A DNA stretch of 64,000 nt from assembly GCA_002104935.1 (NCBI GenBank), contig MCGT01000025.1, forward strand, positions 1 through 64,000, given 5' to 3'. Position numbers and translations under genes: made by a program. Shown piece by piece: positions 10,437-20,710 of the stretch (positions are counted from its first letter, which is position 1; each line of letters starts with the position of its first letter). The stretch is from Hesseltinella vesiculosa (lineage: Eukaryota > Mucoromycota > Mucoromycetes > Mucorales > Cunninghamellaceae). Under the pieces are notes generated by a model, which was given only the letters and a program-made list of their open reading frames with translations, had not been told where the DNA came from and did no database searches.

Positions 10437-10638
10437 CCATCTCTTAAAAGAGATGCTTTCTAAAGAGATGTTTAAACGATCCTATCTAAAGAGATGTTTA
10501 TAAGATCCTCTCTATGGAGATGCTTTACAGATCCTCTCTAAGGAGATGTTTTAAAGATCGTCTCTAAAGTGATGTTTAAAAGCGATGCTCATCATCTAAA
10601 GAGTTGTTTGAAAGAGTTGATCAATATCAAAAGAGATG
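10437..10638. repeat. 26-bp tandem repeat block, right arm
   Basis: Reverse complement of the left-arm block, about seven units with core AGATCCTCTCTAAAGAGATG and flanking TTTAAA. Unit number and order are conserved between arms, so the block was present before the arm duplication or has been homogenised. Confidence 0.85.
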
Positions 10639-11577
10639 TCAAATAATAAACTCGTTCGATTTCAAAAAAAAAAAAAAAAGAGATGAAAAAGCATCGCCCA
10701 GTTGTTGAAGTGCTTTTCGCACATGAAGCTTAACCATGAAGCAAGGATGATGTACGGGGCACGTCCTCAAAGTCGAGGCTGCTTGCAAGCATGTAATAAA
10801 TGCAGTCAATCATATCTTGCTGACGACTCGCTCTCAATGATCTTTTGAGTGCCATCGACAACACTTTTAAAACGGGTTGGGTATTCTTATTCCTGGGCCC
10901 CGGCTTAGAGCCAACTGCTATTGTAAAATGGTGCACCATTTGGTTGCAAGAAAACCAGAGAAGTTGGCAACCGAGGTTAGCACCAAGGTGGACAGTCATG
11001 AGTACAACTGCTGTGTGAAATTCAAAAGTCATGTGGCCCTAGCGAAACGCACAAAACAAACTGAACTGCACTTCAGAACGATAGATGCATGAGCATGACC
11101 TGATATGTTTGGCATCAATCTATTTTTTTTTACCTTCTCTTTTTTTTCGATTTATTCGACGTGGGGATTTTGAGAGCCTGGGGAAGCGCATGTTGGTGTC
11201 AAAACAAAAATTGACCAAAACTTGGCTGGCCAACATTTACCAACCGCTCTGGTTTTTTCAGCACCATCATTTCAGCCAGTTTTTAAAAATAAAAGGGGAA
11301 AGGCTACTGTGATCGCATGTTTACCAGATTTCCACCATCAGCAGTGCAAGACTTATTAATGAATTTTCAGGAAATTCTTGATCAACTTGGCGGCTGTCAG
11401 GTTAAATTTGAGCTGTGGATAAATTATTTTTGACGGGTGAGCCTGGAAGGTGAACGGCTAAACCAACGTCCAACAAGGTAAACTCTTCTTTCCATTGTCT
11501 GAGGGAGTTGCGTTTGTTATCATCATCACATCCCGTCAGTTTGTACCAGTATGCAAAGTGTGGGTTGAATTGACTCA

Positions 11578-11831
11578 GAGCAATGCTGCACTATGATTTT
11601 TGATCATACCGCCTGGAGGACCCCTGAGGGAAATGGCCGAAATTTTCACTTTTTTAGCAGGACAATTGGAGATGCCGTAAAGGAAATGATCAATCGTTGG
11701 CTGGGCGACCTTCACCAACGGACCTGAGTTTTTCGGTATCACCATCATTCATGAACTTGCACATTCGCTGAAAGTTGCATATTAATCTAATCATTCAAAA
11801 GTGCTGCGCAGCGTTATTTTTTTTTTTTTCA
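11578..11831 (-). repeat. Dispersed repeat family, copy C (reverse orientation)
   Basis: Read on the minus strand it follows the family order: T/A tract, GCGCAGCACTTTTGAATGAT, a CATGAATGATGGTGATACCG block, CCCAGCCAACGATTG, a GGCCATTT block, then GATCAAAAATCATAGTGCAG. It is the longest copy next to the inverted repeat and lies about 300 bp beyond its right arm. Confidence 0.8.
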
Positions 11832-12910
11832 AAAAAGTCGAGTTGCATTATATCCTCCTAGCGCTTCGAAAGTCATTGTCCATCTTCTTCACAACAAGCC
11901 ATACATTCAAAGTTCAGATTTGATCATGTCTCTATTGGCAATAGCGATCCAACTTGGACAAGAGGACACCTGCTTTCGCTGGTTACCAATTGTCCTTTGT
12001 GCTAGACCATGTATCGAACGGCACGTTGTACGGCCTTGCTTTTTTCTGTTTTTGCCTACAAAAATAAGAAACGAGTTGGTTCTTTACTGAAGAGTAGGGG
12101 CATAATGCAAATCTGGTCTCGAGGGAGAAAGAGCCAAGCCTTAACTTCATCAGGGAAGTCATATTTTTGAGCAATATTAATGAGAGTTTGCAGATACTTT
12201 GATAGCATGTTTTTGGCCATGGGAGGTAGGCTGTTTTCCTGAACGTTGATGGCGTGAATAGGTTTCCTATGGCCATTCCTTTGCGGGTGTTGCAGCAACG
12301 AAACTCAAAACAGGTGAACTAGAAGGTGCCGTGTAATCCATAACAATAGTGCAATAGATACAGTAAGCGGGAGTAAAAATGCAAGAAGTGAGGAATGAGG
12401 AAAAGAAGCGGAGACCCCTTTTCTCTCTTTTATCGAATGCAAACACTGGGAACCAATTTAGGTGACTGCCACAGTTACTGACCTTGACTCTTCTTTGCTT
12501 AATGGCAAAGGGCTGAGGTCTCTTCTAAACTCGCATGAACTTTACTGCTACGCATTTGCGTTCAAAGCTTTATGACAGCGGAACTTTCATATTTTCATCT
12601 TCCGTCTCCTCGCCCCCTGAATGGCAGGTTGGCCGGCCGTGTCACTGCTGTTGATTAATATCAAATAAAGTGTTCACCGGTGCAAAGGGAAGTGGGGCTG
12701 GCAACATAAGCTACACGGTAGGACTCATCCTCCCTTACAGAACTTGCAACCCCCAAGCGGAAAATGACTTTTCAAACAGGAATTGGTTTTGATTGTCCAG
12801 CGACCTCCTTTTGAAAGGAGAATGGTTTATGTTTGGTTCTGACAGTGATTGTTGGAAGTATTTTGTATGAATATGGAAGAACAATGGTGATACAGAAGGG
12901 AAGTTTACTT
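11832..12910. other. Gene-poor stretch with a possible eroded ORF
   Basis: About 1.1 kb without a supported gene. A minus-strand ORF at 12298-12056 contains a peptide-like stretch (SKYLQTLINIAQKYDFPDEV) that looks like part of a real protein but has no neighbouring exons I can join. It is perhaps a relic of a transposon gene. The rest shows nothing recognisable. Confidence 0.35.
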
Positions 12911-14571
12911 TTAAAACAGCAAACTTGCGGCAAGATCAAGATTGCCGTTTGACATTTCTAACGCCTGGATAGCCTCCTATATGAGAAAGAAAAGAGTGAG
13001 CCACAGAAAATGGGGACACCGTTGCCACACCGCTCATGTCATATATTTACCTGTCGGCTCATACCAAGATTGGTCAATGTTTGAATATGCTGTTCAGGGA
13101 ATCTGGAGGGTTGCTGTGTGGTGGCCGCAGGAGCAGGTGGCTGGGAGGCTGACGACGATGCAGGGACTTCGGCATTGTGAGCAGCCTGAGGACCCACCAC
13201 CCGAGCTTCCGTTGGCATGTCGTCGTCGCCACTTCCATGGACTTCCATCATGCGCTGCTTCTCTGGTAACTCATGCTCGGCCAAAAACGGAATTTCACAG
13301 TGATCAAACATCAGAACATCTTTTCGCAGGTCGATACATGCCTAACAAAAAAAAAAAAAAAAATTCCGGGTATCAGCTGTGCCTCTTAGCATTCTAGTCG
13401 CCTTTTTCTTACCCGGTGCTGTCGCAGCATGTCCAAGCCTAGCAACAACTCTGACCCTTTGCCTTCAACAACGATAAAGGAACAGCCCAGGAACAGATCT
13501 TTTCCGAGCTTCATTTGTGCGCTGTGGACGCGTCCAAGAATATTGGCGGTGCCCACCCCCTTGGCCACGCCAGCAAAACGCTTGTCTACCAATCGCATCA
13601 AATCACATCGCTCAGCTGTTTCGGGACTAACTGGAGAAAATAAAAAAGGGGGAAGGTCAGTTTTAGACAAAACGTGGAGTCAGTCAAGGAGAGGAATCGA
13701 TACACTACTAACAGTGCTTTGGGCTCCAGAGTCGACCAACGCAACCAGAGGTGTGCCATTGATTTCCACGTTGATATACAGTCGCGTTACCTGAGGACGT
13801 CGACAATAAAAAAAAAGTTAAAGATCATCCCCCCTATACCGGTCTCGTTACCCGAGCAAACGATTCAGGGTTGTATTCCATGGCTGCTTCGAGGTTGGCG
13901 GCGATGTTTTCTTGGCGGATAGCTTCTTCGATGCGTTTCTGGGCTTCGATGTCAAATGGGTCGCTGTTTGCAGCCTGGACCATGGCTTCGCGCTGCTGCT
14001 CGGCCTGGCGTCGGTTGCGCTCCAGCTGCTGCATCAATGCAGCAAACTGGCCAGGATTAGAACGAGCTGCTTGGGCTAGTTCAGGATTCATTTGCGCCAG
14101 CTGGGACATGAGCCTAGGGTCATTCAAGACATGCTGCCGCATGACTTCGAAATCAGGCTCGCCTTCGGCACCAGACACATTGGATCTAGCATTAAATATA
14201 ACACCTGGTAAGCACGATGGATCTCCCCATACGCCCATCTCCTTGGAAATGTCATCACTTTTCGTTTCTCTCCTCATTACCTGGTGAGCGCCTTTTGCTG
14301 TACGAGCAGCATATCGTAATCGTTGATGCCGTACAGTTCCAGTGTCTTTTTCGATTCTGTCAATTCATTGCCATTGAAATACAAGGCTTGTCGCTCAGGT
14401 GCCAATCCACACTAAACCCAATCCTATGAGAGCCGTTCCTTTTTCAAGGATCGTGTTTGAGATGAAAATTACCTCTGTTTCTAGCAACGCCTTTAAGTCT
14501 TCCAAAGTCATTTGTGAGTCTACTTCAACATTGTAGATTTCGTCTGATGTTGACGTGATGGTAAGATGCAT
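12911..14571 (-). CDS. DDI1: DNA-damage-inducible protein 1 (UBL - retroviral-type aspartyl protease - UBA)
   Basis: Ubiquitin-shuttle protease of the proteasome pathway. The N-terminal ubiquitin-like domain begins [18 protein letters not shown] at 14571 and ends near [14 protein letters not shown] helical HDD region follows ([20 protein letters not shown]). The aspartyl protease domain carries the active-site motif LVDSGAQST near residue 240, followed by [14 protein letters not shown] and [10 protein letters not shown] Pro/Ala/Ser linker leads to a C-terminal UBA domain ([19 protein letters not shown]), stop at 12911. Domain order and length match full-length fungal/animal Ddi1, with about six short introns. 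No key residue is missing, so it is expected to be active. The 3' end lies about 1.1 kb from the repeat region. Confidence 0.95.
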
Positions 14572-15094
14572 GATTCAAAAAATAGAGGATGTTTATAAAA
14601 GCGAGAGATGCGTTGGATTTATGCAAATGACGTGTCGAAAAGTAAAGAAAACCGTGGAACTTTTTTTTTTTTTTTCAAATGATTTTTATATTCCGCTAGT
14701 ATGCAGTGGACTCTCCAGGGTTGAGCTTGAGCTCCTGGGCCCAAGCGCCTGCCAACAAGCTCGACAGCCATGCCCAGCTTGATTTTGAGCCTTACACGCA
14801 AGGCACGAAATTCAACGCGATATTATGTTACAGTAGGTGCACGAATATGCCATTTGGAAGATGACATTCACTCAAGATGCGCATCCGCAGTACCAATCGC
14901 CTTCCCCTTTTCAGAAACACCACTCGATGTTCTCGTGGACACCCGGCAGGCATGCCACTCTTGCCATTGGCACATTAAAAAAAAAAAACGCAGGCAATCG
15001 CCGATCATGTCTTCCCCAAGCTTCATTTGTGTACAAGAGCAAGAGTTTTCATTTTTAAAAAGAACAAAAATAAGAGAGGTAGGACAAACGGTCA
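14572..15094. other. Gap between DDI1 start and IPT/ankyrin gene end
   Basis: Holds poly(T) and poly(A) tracts and a few short ORFs. In particular I find no exon encoding a transmembrane helix that could extend the upstream Mga2-like gene. Confidence 0.45.
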
Positions 15095-18000
15095 TTAAAA
15101 GGGATCGAGCATGCTGGTATATAATGTGGTGACAGATTGAGAGAATTGTTGCATGTAGGGAGCGGAGGTGGAGACGTTGTAGATGTTGGTCAAGGCATTG
15201 GCTAGGCGACCAGGCAAGTAGCCTTTGATGTTATCAAAGGTCAGGGACGACCTTGGTATGATGTCGAGGAGCGGGACACGGACAGCAGAGGTCGAGGCGG
15301 GAGCACGAGAACGAGGGTGACGGTGAGTGTACAACGGCGTGTGTCGGTTGAATAGCGAGACAACGTGGTGATGGCCAGCATCGGCGGCCAGCTGCTTGGC
15401 GGTTTTGCCAGTGAGGGTGCGCTGGCGTTGCCAGTGACTTGAGCGGGTCAGCAGTGCTTTGACAATAGACGCTTTACCAGTCCAGCTAGCAAAATGGAGG
15501 GCTGTGAAGCCATTTCCGTCGGCCTTGTTAATGTCGCAGTCCATAGCCACCAGGAGCTGGACCAGCCGGACAAAGCCGCACATGGTGGCCAGATGGAGCA
15601 AGGTGTGCTGATGCCGGTTCGTCAGGGAAAGCCCGTAAGCAGAGGGATCCATGGTCCGCAAGGCTACCAGCGCAGCCATTAGCTGATCTTCTAGATGGGA
15701 ATAGTAGAGCAGACGGGCATTGGCGTAGATGGCATGAATAGCGGAGTTGGTGAGAGGCACGGAGGTCATGGTGGCGGTGGGGCCGGCTTGGCTCGTTGTG
15801 TTGCTGCCGGCGCCGCCAGCGTTGTCGCCCTGCACGATGCGCATGGCGATCTGGCGAGCGTCTTCGATTTTGCCCATTGTCTTGAGCCCGACAACTTGCA
15901 AGGCCAGTTCCATCAGGGCACGATCGCTTTCGTCAAAATAGGTAAACAGCACGACGTCTTGGCCCTCCAGCATCAAGGGATGCTCCTTGAAGGACACCAC
16001 CACAGGTCCAGCCGAGGCAGCAGGTGGTAGGATGCAGAGCAACGTGTTGGCGCTCCAGCAATGGGTGGGGATGGCCGGGTTCTCGCCAAATAAGCAAGTG
16101 AGGCCTTCGTAAAAGTTGGATCCAAGAACAGTGACCTCGGCGCCGCCATACACAGGACCTTCGGAGGGGATCAGACGGTGAAGCTTGGGTGTTGCCGATT
16201 TGGGGTTTGCACTGCTCTCTCTCTTTTGGAGCCTATGTAAGAAAGAGGGGACGCAGGAGTGTCAGAGATCCGAGCGTTTTTTTTTTAACGTCTGCGCTGT
16301 CATGACTTACATTTTGGCATAGATGGCTTCCTGTTGTTGTTGATTTTGCTGATGGTCAACGGGGCGTCGACGGTTGTAAATACTGGACAGGGGGTTTTGG
16401 GTGAGCTGGGTGGTGGAGGCCAGAGGCTGGGGAGCCATGGCCATGGGCAGGCTGGCTTGGGGGAGCGCAGCCAGGGAGGCTGTGGGCAGTTGTTGCTGTT
16501 GGTTGAACATGGCAAAGATGTCCTGAGGGTTTTGTGCTGAGGTAGACGACGAGGGAGTGACAATGCGCGTAGAAGGGACATGGGACAGTAGGTCGATTTT
16601 GTCCAGCTGGAGAGATGGCGAAGGAGAGGGTTGATGGAGGTCATCCACAGGTGGAGGGCTGGCGACGTCATCGGTCTGGGACATGGGAGTGGCGGGCGTG
16701 TTGGGGCTGGAGTTGCCGGATTCAGATTCTACTTCGCCTTTGCGTTTGGCAGGCGGTTTGGAGGTCGGCTCGTCTTCGGGACGAGCGCGCTTACGTTGCA
16801 GGAACGAGGAAGGTGCTGGGGAAGTCTGAGGAGGGACAGATGGTTTGGAAGCCGAGATCAGGGAGGTGGACGGAGGAGCAGGCGTGGTTGATTGAGCCTT
16901 GGAGCTCTTGTGATCGTCGGTAATCATGATTGGAGGCGAGCTACCTGTGCCAAGGACATGGTTATGGCAATCCTTGATGGTGAACACCAGTCTATCAAGC
17001 AAAAACGTAAGCTTCCGGCTAGGAAACGCTCACCTCTATCTAGTTTTTTTTTTTTACCTGAAGCCGACTTTTTCACTGTGATGGCGACAATAACATGTGA
17101 CACGAGTGGGCAATGTTGCTTCGCCATTGTTGAACTCAACAAATTCACTGCAGTTGAACAACAGGATTTTTTTGCGCTCTTCAGACATGATGGTTTCGTT
17201 GGAGAGGTCAGGCAGTTCATGGGCGTAAAGGGCAGCGAGCTTGGCAGCACTTCCTTCCTTGTTGGCAGCTCGGGCCACCTTGTTGTCTCGCTTTCTCTTC
17301 ATCCGCTTACGCTGCAAAAGAGAGAAGAAGGTGAGCAAGGCTGATGGTAGAAGCAGGGGTTCTTACCTCGCGGTGGACACAGCTGGCGCACATGATGATT
17401 TCATTGTCGGGGTGGCTGTCACACACAACAGCAGCTTCTAGTTTGAGCATATCAGCATCGTTGAGGGCAGTCTTGTCATCGGCGGGATAGTCGCTGTACT
17501 TTTGCTGTTTGCGCTTAAACTTGTCACGGGCCACCATGTGTTCGGGCAAGATCAAGTGTGACCAGTTGGTAGCCAGTTCACCGGCAGCATTGGTCAACTG
17601 TAGGCAGATCTTGATCTGAGTCTCCACACGAGACTTGGCCCCCGTGGCCGGTAAGCCGAGTACACGCACATGCCACCTGGTATGGTCTGGCTTGGAACTA
17701 CGATGAATAAAAAAAAACTCGTCAGTAAGAAACAGGGCTAGCATTTTTTTTTTGGAGACACTTACGTCAATGCTCGGTCAGTGTGAGGGTTCAACATCAA
17801 ATTGTCGGGAGTGGCATATTCGTTTGATTGCTGGGGTTGTTTTCCTGTATCTCTTGATCCCAGTAATCCATGTTCCCTGCAAGAGTAAAAAAAAGGGGGG
17901 TTGAGCATGCACGGCTAAAAAAAAAAAAAAAAAGTGCGGACTCACCCTTGCAGAGCAGCTTGATTGATGAAATCTTCAAAGTTTAGACAATTCCGAGCCA

Positions 18001-18554
18001 ACATGGGAATGGCATGCAATAATGGGTTGCTGAAGACCTATTAAGAAAAAAGAAGAAAAAAAATAGGAGTGAGCAAAGGCGATATGAGATATGGGTATGG
18101 GGAGGAAAGGAGCAATGAGAGGATGACTTGCATTCAAAATGGACGAGCCTTCTTTGTTCTTTGCTTTTCCCTTTTTATCGGTTTTGCTGGAGGATTGTTT
18201 GGACTGGTCGCTGTCAGCTGGGGTGGACTGTTGGATGGTGGAAAGAGAATCTTGAAAATCAAAAGGTGTCGCTGAGAGATGGTGCATGTCGTGGTTTTCT
18301 AGTTTGATTGGGTCTTGAGGAGCAAAATACTGAGATTGCATATCTGAAAAAGAAGAGAGAGTGAGTACAGAGTAGATGGATGCTACAGGCTTACTGTTGG
18401 CATTGGCCAGCTTGTTGTCGAATGAAAGCTGTTGGGAATTGTACTCTGACACCTGATGTAAAAACAAATCCATGACTTGGTCCGAACTCTCCAGGTTGGT
18501 AGTGTCAGATTTGTCCAAAGAAGGAGCCATATTAGAGCGCAGGTCGATGAGCAA
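15095..18554 (-). CDS. MGA2: Mga2/Spt23-like transcriptional regulator (IPT/TIG + ankyrin repeats)
   Basis: Homologue of the yeast regulators of fatty-acid desaturase (OLE1) and hypoxic genes. Order: a disordered N-terminus (MLIDLRSNMAPSLDKS; the internal Met may be the true start); a short helix NCLNFEDFINQAALQG; the conserved Mga2/Spt23 N-terminal domain (TRWHVRVLGLPATGAKSRVE through KSRKRMKRK and KVGFRLVFTIKD); a long Pro/Ser/Gln linker; an IPT/TIG fold (IPSEGPVYGGAEVTVLGSNF); and two ankyrin repeats (TLLHLATMCGFVRLVQLLV, GFTALHFASWTGKASIVKAL). The C-terminus is SVTTLYTSMLDPF. About eight introns. Odd: yeast Mga2/Spt23 end in an ER transmembrane helix released by proteasomal processing, and none is visible here, so the protein may be soluble and regulated otherwise. 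Confidence 0.87.
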
Positions 18555-20214
18555 AGGAAGAGCAAGTGAAGAGGGTATAGGTGAGGTCTAAAATTATGTA
18601 AAATGAAAAGGTACCAAAATGTAAAAACGAGAGGAAAAAAAGGTTTAAATTTTTTCAAGTGGCAGAAACACAAAATGAGTGGATGGCGGACTATCAAACT
18701 GAGCAAGCATGCCCATTTTCACTGGTGAACCTTAAAAAGTGAGCTTCAAACAATGGCATCAGGCAGCAACGTATCACATGCTATCGAACCATGTGAAGCA
18801 GTTTTATGAAAATCAAGGGAAAAAAAAAATGATCAAAATTGAATCATACCAGTTTGTTGCTTTTTTGACAATCGTCTTGCCACGTCCAGACGTCCCTTTT
18901 TTTTTAATTCCGCCGAAACGCTCCAAAACCTTGCTGGACTGATCCTGATTTGTTTTGCCATTGCAGGAAGAACGGCGTTGGATCATCCGTCGCGGGGCAC
19001 TGATCGGCTTCCTTGGCGGGGCCGCCGGGAAATTAAATGGCGAGTTTGTCCACATCCGACTTCCAGCTGGCATCTTTGAACAAAAAAGATTAGGTGGAGG
19101 AGGATGGCGCTTGTGAAATGACGTGGGGATCGGATTGGATCCTCGTCGACCGTCTTTTTAATAAAGCGGGGAAGGTGGGGCTTGACTGAGATGATTGCGT
19201 TGTACAAAGGCATCGCGGTTTTAGAAATGATTCCCGTGCAGGCTGTGCGAGGGCCTGTGCAAGGGCGGGATCGAGATTCCTTGCCAAAGATGTTTGGCCA
19301 CCTCTTGGCAGAAAGATGTCTTTGGCCGTAGATGACTCTGCCCTGAAGAGTGTGGGGATTTGCAGGTGCATGGCTGGTTATTGTTACGGATCACCTGAAC
19401 TTGGAGCATCCTAGAAAGCACTTTTTTACAGCGTGCCTGACAACTTCAATTCTAAGTCCTCTGCAGATCTTGGAGCCAGTCTAGGCAAATCGAGGTTGGT
19501 TTTTTTTTTTTTTTTTGCGATTGGTTAGGTCCTTCCATTTAACTCAAAAATGCTGCAGATACTGGGTGCGTCCATGGCAGCCGTCATGCTGTCGGTTGCT
19601 GAGATCGTTTTGAGTAGATATTTGAATTGATTTGGTAACGGTTGAAACCTGGGCATTGGGCTCTCGTTTTTTCAGATGCTTTACTGGCCGATTGATCCAC
19701 CCAGCTTCTGGCCGTTCCTACCACAAGGAATTCAAGTAAGTGACACAACACATCACAAAAAAAAAAAAGCAAAGTATGGCAGACTGAGCGAATGACGAGA
19801 GGTAAAAAGGAGTGTATGGCTGGTCAACGTAGAGGCAGGGTGAATGAGTAATGACATAGTTTCATTAGGTTGTACAATGACTGGTTGAGGAGATATGGCT
19901 AGGAGAGTCTATGGGCTTGTAAGCGGAGGAAAGGGAAAAATACCAGGTAGATCAGAGAAGGAGTATGGCAGAGTTTGTGGGCGAGTGATGTTAGCTGTCT
20001 GTGTCCTTCCAGAAGCAGCAACCTACAACGTGCATTCTATTCGAGACAGCTATCGAGCAAAGCACCCTGGCAACCATTATAAAGAGTCGTGAACCTGGCC
20101 TCTGTTACCCTCACGTCTCGTTTGTTTAGCATTATTTCTGGGCACGTTGAACAATGATCACACTTGAATAAGCTTCTAGGGCTCCGACCATGAGCCTTTT
20201 GAATATAAAAATAA
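18555..20214. other. Intergenic region without supported gene
   Basis: About 1.7 kb upstream of the Mga2-like gene. Short frames exist at 18813-19073 and 19090-19371 (minus) and at 19895-20092 (plus), but none shows a family signature or joins across plausible splice sites. T tracts occur near 19500 and an A tract near 19757. Confidence 0.4.
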
Positions 20215-20440
20215 TTTTGAAAAAAAAAAAAAAAAACGCAATGCTCCACTTCACTTTTGATGGATTCGATCAATGTGAAATTTTGTGTGTGCGCGCAAAT
20301 ACATGGATGATGATGATACTGAAAAAATCAGGTCGATCGGTCAGAGTTGCCCAGCCAGTTTTTGTTCAGTTTCGGTTTGACACGGCCGCTCTCCCAGCTA
20401 AAAAAATATAAAAATCGGCCATTTTCGCCAGGGGGATCCC
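20215..20440 (+). repeat. Dispersed repeat family, copy F
   Basis: Forward copy beginning with an A tract, then CACTTCACTTTTGATGG, TGTGTGCGCGCAAATACATG, GATGATACTGAAAAAATCAG, TTGCCCAGCCAGTTTTTG, TTTGACACGGCCG, CCAGCTAAAAA and ATCGGCCATTTTCGCC. It is the copy with the clearest full-length layout and lies about 270 bp upstream of NBS1. Confidence 0.8.
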
Positions 20441-20710
20441 AAGCTTTTTTTATCGGTCTTTGGCTTCATTGGTGTCCTTGACTCCCATTTACTGCACTTG
20501 GTTTATTTTTTTAAATATATCCACCACAGATTTTACAGACGAGTACAGAATGATGAGAATTGACTATGGACAAAATGACCACTCTGTCAGATAAGTAAGA
20601 GAAACTGTATGCTATGCTTGCTCCAATTTCGTTACGCCATTGGCTGCTTCCTTTTTTATTTTTCCCAGTGATGAGCGGTTTTTTTCTTTCACCTTTTTCT
20701 TGCAGTTCAC

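Larger units (their letters stand above)
9910..11271. repeat. Right arm of the long inverted repeat
   Basis: Inverted copy of 8134-9511. The inner end is sharp at ACATTGTGGCTCC (9910). A handful of substitutions are visible near 10010-10070, and the outer end differs by an indel near 11175-11200. It ends in a reverse-oriented piece of the dispersed repeat (about 11195-11271) that continues a little way into flanking DNA. Confidence 0.9.

Noticed and set aside
12056..12298. ORF with the stretch SKYLQTLINIAQKYDFPDEV as a real gene
   Set aside because: No start, splice sites or neighbouring exons support a complete gene; kept only as a possible relic.
14619..14801. Possible missing C-terminal transmembrane exon of the Mga2-like gene
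   Set aside because: The available frames are basic or short and not hydrophobic enough for a membrane helix.
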